A stretch of DNA of 49,640 nucleotides from Haloquadratum walsbyi J07HQW1 (lineage in GTDB: Archaea; Halobacteriota; Halobacteria; Halobacteriales; Haloferacaceae), in NCBI GenBank assembly GCA_000415965.1, contig KE356560.1, positions 3,160,770-3,210,409 of the forward strand, given 5' to 3'. Under the pieces are notes generated by a model. The model had not been told where the DNA came from. It did no database searches and saw nothing but the letters and a program-made list of their open reading frames with translations. Position 1 is the stretch's first letter, and every line of letters begins with the position of its first letter. This document shows, in pieces, positions 1 to 9,134 of this stretch. The position numbers and the translations under genes are program-made.

Positions 1-302
1 CCAACACGTTCAGCGCGTCGTCGATCAGCGATTTCAAGCACTTTCTCTTTTCGCGCTGTGTCAATTCCCGGGGAATTTGTTCCTGTGGTTATGAGTTCAA
101 TTCCATCAGCGACGCTGAGTCGGTCGCCGGCGCGGGCAGCGGCAAGAGCGTTCTCGAATGACTGATTGGTCGTTGGGTGCATCGAGAACTCAAGGTCTAA
201 TGTATGCTCAGACGTCTCATCAGACACCGCCTCATCCGCATTCATAGCAGTATACAGCGTACCAGCATGCAAAAAAGAGCCGATATCGGCGGTTTCTGAC
301 AT
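1..302 (-). CDS. cofH: CofH N-terminus (F420 biosynthesis), cut by window edge
   Basis: First 100 or so codons of a gene on the minus strand, starting at the ATG at 302 and running out of the window. The N-terminal helix has FENALAAARAGDRLSVADG followed by ELITTGT, which I recognise as the start of the CofH subunit of 7,8-didemethyl-8-hydroxy-5-deazariboflavin (FO) synthase. This radical SAM enzyme joins a tyrosine-derived fragment to a flavin precursor to give the F420 chromophore. The Fe-S cysteine motif would lie beyond the window, so CofH rather than its partner CofG is inferred from memory of the N-terminal sequence. Two other F420 genes, cofC and cofE, lie about 29 and 33 kb away in this window. 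Confidence 0.75.
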   Translation of the reverse strand, partial: MSETADIGSFLHAGTLYTAMNADEAVSDETSEHTLDLEFSMHPTTNQSFENALAAARAGDRLSVADGIELITTGTNSPGIDTARKEKVLEIADRRRAERV

Positions 303-703
303 TGCCTACACGATCAAATATGTGTGATAATTGAATTTAAACGTCGATATATGTCGTCGTCATTGGACTCAGTGGACTGGTCGTGAGTCGAGTCTGATCG
401 ATATCAATCAATGAGAAAATGATGTAGGAAGCACTATCAAGATAATATTATTCTCCATGTCATACCACAATGAACCGCGTCAAGGTCGCATCTGTCCTCC
501 GAAGATGCTGAATGTGGAGTATCGGGATGATTGATGCGGATATAAGTTATAAGATGCGAGGAGAATACCCGCGTCTTCAGCCGCGGGATGAATCCGACAA
601 CTCCTCGGCAATCACCGCCGATGGCTGGACGGGATATTCCACCGTTCTCAAACACCACACGTTAATATTGAAGCGAATATAAATCATTATACAGACGTTC
701 AGA
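303..703. other. Intergenic stretch between cofH and dead tnpB
   Basis: No convincing gene. The first 250 bases are AT-rich and should hold the cofH promoter. From about 560 onwards lies the left end of the tnpB element, marked by a hairpin listed separately. Confidence 0.5.
568..587 (+). repeat. Left-end hairpin of IS200/IS605-type element
   Basis: A 6-bp perfect stem CCCGCG / CGCGGG around the loop TCTTCAGC sits 117 bases upstream of the dead tnpB start. A degenerate relative of the same block (AATACCCGCGTCT...) recurs at 14473-14500. Subterminal hairpins of this kind are the recognition sites of Y1 transposases in the IS200/IS605 superfamily, so I read this as the element's left end. Confidence 0.5.
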
Positions 704-2156
704 ATGCTGGAAGTCCATCGCACCCACCGAGCGAAAATCCTCAACCACGCACAGGTAGAGGAATCGCTTGACAGCCACGGGTGGAGTGCATCGAAACTCT
801 GACGTCAATGTCTGCCTGGACATACCACGTGACTCGATCCCAACAGTGGGAAGCCACGGGCGAGATACCCGACCACAGCGACCTCAAAACCGAGTTGAAG
901 ACTCACAACAACTCCAAGGGATTGCACAGTCAATCCAATCCAGTCAGCGCGTTCTTGAGGAACTCGCTGAAGCCTTCAACTCGTGGGACGAAACGAGGAA
1001 GTCTGACTCTCGTGCGAATCCGCCCGGCTACCGCAAGAAAAACTACTACGACCAACAGGGGCGTCGCGTCCACGAAGAACACCCTCGTTCAACCGTGACG
1101 TGGAAGCAGAACGGCATCAAACATGACACCAAGAACAACCGCGTTCGGCTCTCGAAGGGAGCAAATCACAAACAACACCCGAAAACGTGGGAATACATCC
1201 TTGTCGAATACGAAACCCGACCCGGTGTCACCGTCGAGAACCTCCAACAGGTTCGAACAGTCTACGATAAGGCCAAACAGCGGTGGGAACTTCACCTCGT
1301 CTGCAAGCACGAAATCGAAACTCCCAACGCACCCGGCACCGAGACAGCGGGGATTGACCTCGGTTCGGTATCTGTAACTTCGCCCTGTCACTGTCGCTGT
1401 CGCGTACAGCACCGAGGAAGCCGACCTCTACCCCGGCAACCGGCTGAAACAAGATGGCTACTACTTCCCGAAAGAAATCGCCAAGTGTGACGACTCGAGT
1501 GGTGAAGAAGCCACTCGACTCCATGCGAAGTGGTCAGAGCGTCGAACCCACTTCTTCCACAGCCTCGCGACACACATCGTTCAGCGATGCATCGAAAAGG
1601 ATGTTGGGCGCATCAACATCGGAAAACTCGCTGGTGTCCGCGAAGAACAATAACGGTGAGTCGAAGAACTGGGGTCGCCACGGAAACCTCGATTTGCACG
1701 GGTGGGCGTTCGACAGGTTCTCGAACATCCTCGAATACAAGGCGAAGGGTCGAGGGAATCGAAGTTGTCGAAGTGTCAGAGCGCGACACGAGCAAAACGT
1801 GTTGTGTGTGCGGGAGGACGGACGAGAGTCAGCGTGTTGAGCGTGGCTTGTACGTGTACGTGTGTGAAGAACACGACGACGGCGACGGCAACGGGGATGC
1901 GTTCAACGCTGACGTGAATGGAGCGGAGAACATCCGTCTGGACATCAACGACGAAAGTAACTCTGAGTCTGCACCCGATTTGGGTGGGGATAGGAGTCCC
2001 GGCTGGTTGGCACAGCCCGGAGTCTCCCTTCATGACCTCTCCCGAGGATTCCAACCTCGGATAGAGGTGGTGGACTGCAAACCGTCATACCCCAACCCAG
2101 CGGTGCGGTGCCGTGGGATTCCTCCGCGTGAACCCGGAGGAGGATGTCAATCCTGA
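704..2156 (+). pseudogene. Dead TnpB (IS1341-type, IS200/IS605 superfamily)
   Basis: Reading across several frames gives a near-complete haloarchaeal TnpB, the RNA-guided nuclease carried by IS200/IS605-type elements. It begins MLEVHRTHRAKILNHAQ at 704 and meets an in-frame TGA after about 32 codons (near 800). Later pieces lie in other frames: GIDLG (first RuvC Asp) near 1350, INIGKLAGVRE (Glu) near 1615, TSKTCCVCGR (zinc-ribbon start) near 1790, and NADVNGAEN (last Asp) near 1910. Three of the lesions are 6-bp-unit amplifications: CTGTCR x3 at 1385-1402, TACGTG x2 at 1851-1862, and a CGACGG-like run at 1873-1893 that also destroys the second zinc-ribbon cysteine pair. The expected stop after VVDCKP is mutated to Ser, so the frame reads into the right end. 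No tnpA is present. Confidence 0.9.
2091..2150 (+). ncRNA. TnpB right end / omegaRNA-like 3' region
   Basis: Directly after the tnpB remnant, a stem TCCTCCG (2120-2126) / CGGAGGA (2135-2141) is followed by GGATGTCAA at 2142-2150. In IS605-type elements the guide RNA scaffold overlaps the end of tnpB and the right end, and the guide is taken from flanking DNA just past the element. Here that would begin at 2151. Related hairpins ending in the same nonamer occur at 18121-18157 and 40291-40373. RNA activity is inferred. Confidence 0.5.
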
Positions 2157-2241
2157 CCACACAGCTTGAGTGGTTTGTGTTAAGTTAAAACTCCAAATTC
2201 AATTGGAAGGCTTCTTACTCGCGGCTATCGCCCATGACCGT

Positions 2242-3330
2242 ATGACGAGTGTCAAAGAGTTTCGTATCGAGACAGAGCCGACAGCAACGAGTTATGGTCA
2301 CGGTCGTTTTGTGTTTACTGATCAGTACTCTGTCTTTGACTGGGGAGCAATGCCGGATCAGATCCCACAGAAGGGTGCCTCGCTTTGCACAATGGGCGCG
2401 TATAATTTCGAATTACTTGAACAGAATGGTATCTCAACACATTATCTCGGCGTTGTGCGCCCTTCAAGAACTGAGACGACTGCCATGGATACTCAATCAC
2501 TGGATGAATCTGAGCATGTTACCACAGATTCATGCAGTCTTGATGCATGCTCAACAGCACCGACAGAGATGGCGATTAAACTGACACAGGTTCCAGCGCT
2601 TCCATACGATGATGGAGTGTATAATTATGAGTCATATCACGAGGCTGGCGGTCAAAACTACTTGATCCCACTTGAAATCGTTTTCCGGAATACTGTACCT
2701 ATCGGATCTAGTCTTCGTCATCGGAAATCACCACAGGAGTGTGGTATCGATGCTGACGAATGGCCGTCGAATCCTCTTGAACTTCCTGAGCCGATTATTG
2801 AATTCTCGACAAAGTATGAGGAACAGGACCGATATCTCGACCGAGAGGAAGCAGAACAGATTGCTGGTGCTGCGAGTGTAGACAGATTAGAGGAACTTGC
2901 ATTGAGTGTAAACCGGATTCTAACGCGGGAAGCAAAGAAGCGTGGATTCGTTCACGAGGATGGAAAAATCGAGTGTTTATATCGTGATGGTAAAATGATT
3001 GTCGCTGATGTTGTTGGAACATTTGATGAGAATCGATTTGCATATAACGATCAGGAGGTTTCAAAAGAGGTCATTCGACAGCGATATAAACAAATTGACG
3101 CCGAGTGGGTCTCCGCCGTCAACGACGCGAAACGTCGAGCGAACACGCGAGAGATAGCTGACTGGCGGGGTCATTGTAATCGCTCACCAACGTCATTGGC
3201 ACGACCGGTCATCGAGACGATTTCAGATCTGTATACGGCTGGGACAAATACATATACAGATACACAGTGGTTTGATGCCCCCTCAATGGAGGTGGCTATT
3301 GAGAACGTACAGGAACTTTCAGGGAATTAA
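2242..3330 (+). CDS. purC: SAICAR synthase PurC
   Basis: Phosphoribosylaminoimidazole-succinocarboxamide synthase: ATP-dependent coupling of CAIR with aspartate in de novo purine synthesis, cytoplasmic, 362 residues. The start MTSVKEFRIETEP is chosen because it begins the conserved N-terminal block (GHGRFVFTDQYSVFDWGAMPD follows). A frame extension upstream to 2170 only reads into the tnpB right-end scar. The haloarchaeal SAICAR synthase fold continues through VFRNTVPIGSSL and DGKIECLYRDGKMIVADVVG. An acidic Ser/Thr-rich stretch near residues 77-115 looks like an expanded surface loop. purU follows in the opposite direction and purS-purQ lie 1.8 kb on, so these are loosely clustered purine genes rather than one operon. 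Confidence 0.88.
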   Translation: MTSVKEFRIETEPTATSYGHGRFVFTDQYSVFDWGAMPDQIPQKGASLCTMGAYNFELLEQNGISTHYLGVVRPSRTETTAMDTQSLDESEHVTTDSCSLDACSTAPTEMAIKLTQVPALPYDDGVYNYESYHEAGGQNYLIPLEIVFRNTVPIGSSLRHRKSPQECGIDADEWPSNPLELPEPIIEFSTKYEEQDRYLDREEAEQIAGAASVDRLEELALSVNRILTREAKKRGFVHEDGKIECLYRDGKMIVADVVGTFDENRFAYNDQEVSKEVIRQRYKQIDAEWVSAVNDAKRRANTREIADWRGHCNRSPTSLARPVIETISDLYTAGTNTYTDTQWFDAPSMEVAIENVQELSGN

Positions 3331-3456
3331 TCGGAGCGCTATCTGATTGAAGCCTGAAACGTGGCGTGAAGTGACCCAACGTATCGTATATTCGATGTAC
3401 CGGCGGTACAATGCAACTATCTTGGAGATTTAACCGAACCGGGGTGGGTTCAGTGA

Positions 3457-3477
3457 CGTCTTCCTCCGCTGAAGACG
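3457..3477. other. Hairpin between convergent purC and purU
   Basis: A 7-bp perfect stem CGTCTTC / GAAGACG with a 7-base loop lies between the convergent ends of purC (3330) and purU (3527). It may act as a transcription barrier, or it may be an old IS200/IS605 end, since the other element ends in this window also carry GTCTTCAGC-like loops. I cannot decide. Confidence 0.3.
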
Positions 3478-3526
3478 CGAGTAAGTCAGATGGGTTCTCT
3501 CGACGCTGAGGCGTGGTTAGGAACTG

Positions 3527-4522
3527 TTAATCATTCACAACATCTGGGATCGATTCTGCTGGCGTATCAACTCCGTTTTTGTGATCATCGATTGGATTAT
3601 CTGGTTGTACTGTCTCAAGATCCTCTGGAAGGCCGAGTTGATACTCAGACTCAGATGCAGATGAGTCGCTACTGGAGTGAAGTCCTGTGCGACCGCGGTG
3701 GACGGATATAGCGTTATCAAGATGTAATTGAATTGCCTCTAGTAATGCATCAGCCTCAAGTGGCTGTCCCCGATTGCGGATTGTCTCCACACTGGCATCA
3801 TCGGGCACATCAAACGCCCGTTGAGTGATAATTGGTCCCTGATCAAGATCAGTTGTCACATAATGCGCAGTCACACCAGCAATGCGGACGCCCTCTTCTT
3901 TCGCCTGCCGGTAGGCAGCAGCACCTGGGAATGACGGCAGGAGTGATGGATGAACATTGATGATTCGGTCCTCATATCGAAAGACAATTTTTGGACTGAG
4001 AATGCGCATATACCGTGCGAGAACGGCAAGATCAATCTGATACTCATCAAGAACAGACAGAATCTGATCCTCATCTGGAATTCCGCTCTCGTCACCGATA
4101 TCGATGAATGGAATTTCATACTGTGTCACGAGCGGTTCGAGATCATCATGATTTCCAATAACGACTGAGAGCTCAGCGTCAAACTCATCGGTCGCGTGTG
4201 CTTCCAATATCGCCCGAAGGCAATGGCTCTCTTTTGTAACAAAAACGGCAATTCGTTTCGTTTCACGGTCTGTTGGGAATCGAATTTGAATGTCAACCTC
4301 AAGATCTTCACCGAGTTCGGTCAATGCGTCCCGAAGCGTTGATTCAGTACAGACCATCTCATCAGTATCTGCACGAAGCGTCATACGAAACATCCCTTCG
4401 CGGATAGCCTGGTCAATATCAACGATATTAATTCCACGCTCGAAAAGCAATGTTGTAATATTTGCAACAATTCCGGTTTTATCATCACCAACAACGGTAA
4501 TCTCTGCCAGTTTACCTGTCAC
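3527..4522 (-). CDS. purU: Formyltetrahydrofolate deformylase PurU-like
   Basis: 331 residues. An N-terminal ACT domain (about 1-85, DDKTGIVANITTLLFERG) is followed by a formyltransferase domain (about 90-275) with VLARYMRILSP, the catalytic NVHPSLLP (Asn and His) and the Asp in TTDLDQGPI. PurU hydrolyses 10-formyl-THF to formate and THF; in purine synthesis the formate can feed PurT. The NVHPSLLP block resembles PurN as much as classical PurU (usually NIHHSFLP), so a transformylase role cannot be excluded, but the ACT domain argues for PurU. The C-terminal 50 or so residues are an acidic Ser-rich tail outside the fold. It is convergent with purC. Confidence 0.8.
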   Translation of the reverse strand: MTGKLAEITVVGDDKTGIVANITTLLFERGINIVDIDQAIREGMFRMTLRADTDEMVCTESTLRDALTELGEDLEVDIQIRFPTDRETKRIAVFVTKESHCLRAILEAHATDEFDAELSVVIGNHDDLEPLVTQYEIPFIDIGDESGIPDEDQILSVLDEYQIDLAVLARYMRILSPKIVFRYEDRIINVHPSLLPSFPGAAAYRQAKEEGVRIAGVTAHYVTTDLDQGPIITQRAFDVPDDASVETIRNRGQPLEADALLEAIQLHLDNAISVHRGRTGLHSSSDSSASESEYQLGLPEDLETVQPDNPIDDHKNGVDTPAESIPDVVND

Positions 4523-5103
4523 CGTCTACACCTCTGCGCGCTGAGACAAGCGTAAACTCGTGTGTACGCCTGTGGTATCAGTTGCATCAATACATCCACG
4601 TTGGTCCCCAGGAAAAAACGTGTCTGTCTGGTAGCCTCGAATCGATAGCTCATAGATCAAACCTCATTGTAACACGGACGGTAGCTGAATCATATCATTG
4701 TTGCACTCACGACGCAGATCACATGAGAGTGGACATGCTTCAGAAAGATATCCACTTGGACACAGTTGTTTCTCACCGCATCAAACATCATTGCGTATAT
4801 CAGAGGTGACGTTGACGAAGATTGAGTGGTTTCACACCGTCTGACACGGTCTAGTGAGGCTTTCGATATTTATTTTTGTGGGAAATAGAAGACGCGCTCT
4901 GGTATCAACAAAGAGGGGCGTCAGATAAGACACTTCACACCTAATCAGTCGTTCGAACGACAGAAACTGTCAGTGGTGTATGATATATTGGTATAATTAT
5001 ATTTCATCGTGCGCTTCAACTGAATACAAAGATCATACGAGCACACGGGCTGTTCTGATATTTGAATCGAACAAATCTGTATAGACAGCAACTTCAAAAC
5101 GAC
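4523..5103. other. Intergenic gap between purU and purS
   Basis: About 580 bases upstream of two divergent genes. It should hold the purU promoter at its left end and the purS promoter at its right. Short frames in it have no recognisable features, and I see no repeat or hairpin of note. Confidence 0.4.
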
Positions 5104-5110
5104 TTTTATT
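5104..5110 (+). promoter_or_regulatory. Putative TATA box of purS
   Basis: TTTTATT lies 23-29 bases before the purS ATG at 5133, the spacing expected for an archaeal TATA box driving a leaderless transcript. No ribosome binding site is visible in front of the ATG, which fits. Confidence 0.5.
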
Positions 5111-5132
5111 CATGCTCATCCAGTAATGACCA

Positions 5133-5408
5133 ATGAAGACGTACACAGCAACAGTAACAGTGCGGCTCAAATCAGGTGTCCTCGACCCAGAAGCCGAAAC
5201 AACACAGCGTGCGCTTGAGCGACTTGGATTCGAGGTTGAAGCACTCCGCTCCGCAGATCGATTTGAGGTTGATCTTAAGGCTGATTCCGCGGAGGCAGCA
5301 GTAACACGAGCAGATGAGATGGCAGAACGTCTGCTGGCGAATCCAACGATTCATGAGTACGAAATCACCGTTGAGCAACACTCTGTGTCACCGGAGTCAC
5401 AGCAATGA
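5133..5408 (+). CDS. purS: FGAM synthase subunit PurS
   Basis: 91-residue small subunit of formylglycinamidine ribonucleotide synthase (PurSQL), which bridges PurL and PurQ in the fourth step of purine synthesis. The sequence MKTYTATVTVRLKSGVLDP and LERLGFEVEALR is typical of the family, and the length is usual for archaeal PurS. It overlaps purQ by 4 bases (ATGA), so the two are translationally coupled. PurL is not in the window. Confidence 0.93.
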   Translation: MKTYTATVTVRLKSGVLDPEAETTQRALERLGFEVEALRSADRFEVDLKADSAEAAVTRADEMAERLLANPTIHEYEITVEQHSVSPESQQ

Positions 5409-6091
5409 CCGTTGTTGTCGTGCAATTCGGTGGATCAAACTGTGATCGTGATGCGGTTCGGGCGCTTCAGTATATCGGTCTTGATGCCGAGCGTGTCTGG
5501 CATGAAAATAGACTGGATGATTCGGTTGATAATCTTGATGGAATTGTTCTTCCCGGGGGTTTTTCATATGGTGATTATCTTCGTGCCGGCGCAATGGCGG
5601 CTCACTCGCCAATGCTTGATGACGTTCAGGAAGCCGCAGAACGTGGTGTTCCTGTTCTCGGTGTTTGCAATGGTGCACAAGTTGGGTGTGAATCTGGGCT
5701 TACCCCTGGGGCGTTTACCACAAATGACCGTGCTCGGTTCCAGTGTGAAACAGTGCACCTTCGTGTCGAAAATCCGAATACTCCGTGGACAGAGGCATAT
5801 GAAGCAGGCACTGTAGTTGAAATCCCGATTGCACACGGTGAAGGTCGATTTGAGCTCACAGAAAGCGAGCATGAGATGCTGAGAGACAACAATCGGATCC
5901 TCTTTCGGTATTGTGATGCGGCTGGTAATGTCACCGACGATGCGAATCCAAATGGCTCTCGCGGTAACGTTGCTGGTGTTATCGGGGAGCGTGATACCGT
6001 CGCTGTGTTGATGCCACACCCTGAGCGTGCCACGCTTCCTGAGTTAGGAAGGAGTACCGACGGACAGGGGATCCTGCAGGCATTTGGCTAA
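5405..6091 (+). CDS. purQ: FGAM synthase glutaminase subunit PurQ
   Basis: 228-residue class I glutamine amidotransferase that supplies ammonia to PurL. The nucleophile is Cys88 in GVCNGAQVG. The His/Glu of the triad lie in MPHPERA near residues 203-207. The oxyanion region LPGGFSYGDYLRAGA is present. Its ATG overlaps the purS stop in an ATGA tetranucleotide, so purS and purQ form a two-gene operon. Confidence 0.95.
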   Translation: MTVVVVQFGGSNCDRDAVRALQYIGLDAERVWHENRLDDSVDNLDGIVLPGGFSYGDYLRAGAMAAHSPMLDDVQEAAERGVPVLGVCNGAQVGCESGLTPGAFTTNDRARFQCETVHLRVENPNTPWTEAYEAGTVVEIPIAHGEGRFELTESEHEMLRDNNRILFRYCDAAGNVTDDANPNGSRGNVAGVIGERDTVAVLMPHPERATLPELGRSTDGQGILQAFG

Positions 6092-6243
6092 CGATAATAA
6101 GAGGATACTCTCTGAAGATCCTCGGACGCAGCCGATTGGTCGTGGTTTGTGTGTCTCTGCTGACTCATAGATATTGATGCCGTCAGTAAACTGAGTGATG
6201 AGATCATGCAATCTATCCGCTCAGAATCTTCGAACGCACATTG

Positions 6244-7350
6244 TCACCGTATGAGCGGTTGTGCATAGCTTGATTCCGCTTCTAATACGTATGACCATGT
6301 TGTTTCACAGGCACACTCGACCTGTCTGAACACGCTCGGATTCTGTCGTCGATTAAAATCTTTGATTGCGGTTTGGACACGCTCATCACACTCACCGCAG
6401 TTGTGCGGACCACGGTCTGAGCCATGTCCGACAGGATCAGAAACAACGATTGCATCAACATCGGTGGTCAACTCAAGAACTTCAGTAACAGACCACAGCC
6501 ACGGAGGTCGATATCCACCCTTATCAAATAGCTCATCGACCATTGTGTATCGCTGGACATTTGTTGGATTCATCGACACAGTATGACACCCATCGGTATC
6601 TGCACACCGTCGGACCGATTCGACCATGTCATCAACAGCCTCAGATTCTGTGAGAAATGGTGGTTTCAATAGTAGATACGCTTTGGCACCGACATCAATA
6701 TCCTCGGAAGTCATAGTATCAACACGACACACCTCGGCGCAGGCATCTTGGAAATCGGTGAAATCAAAGTACTTATTCACACAGTCGTGTCTGATGCGGT
6801 CGGTCGCTGTCTCAACTCCGATTGCGACGTCTGTCGCAAGACCAACGTCAGTAAATGGTGTGAGTTTTGTGTGATCCACAAAATCAGGCAGTGATTCAAC
6901 GACGATCCGATTGCGATCAGCAAAAGTCTCAGCAATTGCGATTCGAGACTCCGCTGATATTTCACGTTCATCAAGGAACGATCCCGATGTATATATTTTC
7001 ACCAGATCAGCGGGTTCATCCGTGGCTGTTGCTTCATGCTCAAGACACACATCAATCTGGTTCATTACTGTATCATGATCGACACTCCCGCCATCAACGG
7101 ATTCAGCGACATAACCGCACATCGTGCACCCACCGGCACGAGCCCATCGACACCCACCAGTGTTGAGGATGATAGTGAGCGAAGTGACAACGCCATCGGG
7201 TGTGTTGTCCTTATCAATCCACACTCGTGTCGGTTCATTTGGGTCATATTGCTTGTCTTTCTCACCACGAATCTCTCGCATCACCTGATTGTGCGCATCC
7301 ATTCCACGACCCCGTTCGTACACTTCTGGGTTCGGGTGTGGGTGACTCAT
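6244..7350 (-). CDS. Archaeosine biosynthesis radical SAM protein RaSEA
   Basis: 368 residues if started at MSHPHPNPEVYERG (7350). The frame remains open to an ATG at 7422, but that extension is not family-like and reaches to the edge of the neighbouring IS element. A cluster C67-x7-C75-x2-C78 (GCRWARAGGCTMCGY) is an atypical Fe-S motif of the radical SAM group acting on tRNA archaeosine. Later blocks include VESLPDFVDHTKL, ETATDRIRHDCVNKYF and SDPVGHGSDRGPHNCGECD. RaSEA works with ArcS, which attaches lysine to preQ0-tRNA; RaSEA then cleaves the adduct to leave archaeosine at G15. The family name is from memory of haloarchaeal homologues. Confidence 0.72.
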   Translation of the reverse strand: MSHPHPNPEVYERGRGMDAHNQVMREIRGEKDKQYDPNEPTRVWIDKDNTPDGVVTSLTIILNTGGCRWARAGGCTMCGYVAESVDGGSVDHDTVMNQIDVCLEHEATATDEPADLVKIYTSGSFLDEREISAESRIAIAETFADRNRIVVESLPDFVDHTKLTPFTDVGLATDVAIGVETATDRIRHDCVNKYFDFTDFQDACAEVCRVDTMTSEDIDVGAKAYLLLKPPFLTESEAVDDMVESVRRCADTDGCHTVSMNPTNVQRYTMVDELFDKGGYRPPWLWSVTEVLELTTDVDAIVVSDPVGHGSDRGPHNCGECDERVQTAIKDFNRRQNPSVFRQVECACETTWSYVLEAESSYAQPLIR

Positions 7351-7426
7351 TGTCGTACATATGAGATGATTTAATATATCAGCATCGTCCGGGAGATCTG
7401 TTGAACTACTCCACCGTTCCAATTTT

Positions 7427-7441
7427 CAGTAGCTTTCAGTA
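7427..7441 (+). repeat. Left phased CAGTA pair of IS607-like element
   Basis: Two CAGTA motifs start exactly 10 bases apart (7427 and 7437). They are the inverse of the three TACTG motifs at the far end of the element, as expected for same-face protein binding at the two ends. Confidence 0.5.
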
Positions 7442-8945
7442 GTACACCTAAAAACAGAAACGGGGACACTGTTGGACGACTGGACCGTGTCCATCACTAC
7501 CATCTGCGTTCGACTCGGGCACGGCGACAGCGGGCGCTCTGACGACCGATACACCACCAATGGCTGCCTCTGGTTCGGGTTCGTAGGCGACGATTCCAGA
7601 CTGAACGTGAGCCGCGTGCCAGCGGAACAGTCAGCGAGCACGATTTCAGCATCCCCCTTGTAGGAGGATGTGACCCCGGTGGGCTAGCTCGTCCGTCTCG
7701 CTGAAGAACACGCGAGCTACGTTCAGCGCCCCAATGTAATCCCGGTCGCCTTCGAACCCACACCGGCCGCCCCACCACTGTTACTTCTGGTGGTCGGGCG
7801 ATTTGCAGGTGTGACCAGGTGAGCCACACCGGGGACACGACCGGCTCGTCCCCTGTGGATAGACTCGCTCAACAGCTACTCCAGCGTAGTCTGCTCGGTA
7901 TTCGATATTCTCGATGATCTCACGCTGAGCCCACGATGACAATTCCCACGACAACGTGCCTTCGTCACCCGGTGTGGAGAGCGACCGCAAATCCTCGTGG
8001 ACAATCGCATCCACGTCGTGGGTGAGCGCAAGTGCGGGAACTTGGTTGGCTACATCGTGCGTCAGTTGTTCGCGCTTGTGCCGAATCTTGTTGTTTGCCC
8101 GTTCGCATTCGCTCTGGATATGCGCGAACTCGTCAGTCTGCGAGCGACCATCACGCCGCAACGCGGCAAGGCGGTCGTTCAGTCGAGTTCGTTCACGATG
8201 GAGCAGTCGGCATCCCGTCACAGTCAGTGAACTGGATGAAATGTGGCGTAGACAGTTGTTCGCCGTCGTCAGTGACCACCACGGCAGTCATATTTTTCCA
8301 CATCCCAGCGTCGAGGGTCAGCACGCAATCAACGTCGTCGTTCGTCTCTGTCTGATCGACTTCGACAGGAAAGGACAGTTCCTAATAGGCGTCACCGGTC
8401 TTTCGCCGGGAAGGTTTGAACTCAGGAGTCGAGAGATCACCGTAGGACAGTCGTTCGTGAAACGCTTCGTAGCCGTCGCGCTCGTGCTCCGTCCACGACC
8501 AGTCCCCTCGTGTCTCCGACAACGGCGTGTCTGGCGTCTTGAGCCGGATAATCAACATCTCACTGTCGGCGTCGTACTGGTATTTGACGGCTTGACCGCT
8601 GGTTGGGTCCGTCGTCCGCAGAGAACGGCAAGACGCCGCTATCGTACTCTGGACAGTCCTGCATTTCGAAATACGTGGCTGGATACGCCCCGTGACGGTC
8701 GTAGGAGCTGGTGAGTTGGTCGATGAGGATGTCCACATAGCCTGACGAGAGGGAGTCACCGTCATCCCAGAGTTGTTGTTTGATTCGACGACGGTGGATG
8801 CGTCGGATTTGATGGTTGGGCAACACGCTTTAGATAGACTGGAAGGCGTCTCGGCGGTCGGCGTGACTGCGGAGTGTTTCCCCGACTTTCTGCAAGATGC
8901 ACCGTCGAAACCGCGAACGGAGAGACAGGTCGAGTTCTTCGAACG

Positions 8946-8969
8946 GTTCATGTTCATGTTCATGTTCAT
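8946..8969. repeat. GTTCAT x4 hexamer array inside dead tnpB
   Basis: Four perfect 6-bp units in the N-terminal part of the dead IS607-type tnpB. They keep the local frame and encode a run of His-Glu on the minus strand. This is one of many 6-bp arrays in the window. Confidence 0.9.
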
Positions 8970-9134
8970 CGAAATATTTCTGTGTCTGATGCGATGCGTC
9001 AGCAATCCCGTCCAAATGGACTGGCGTCCAGTGGTCTTCGAGGACATGGGTGGCGACACGACGGGTGAGTGTTGCCAGTCGCTCGAATCGTGTGTCCTCT
9101 TCGTCTGGCAAGCGAATTGGGAGTGGAAGGTGGT

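Noticed and set aside
437..658. Minus-strand 73-codon frame
   Set aside because: It overlaps the element's left-end hairpin and has no protein-like features.
4582..4809. 75-codon frame upstream of purS
   Set aside because: Composition is not haloarchaeal (rich in His, Cys and Arg, not acidic), with no start signal or family match.
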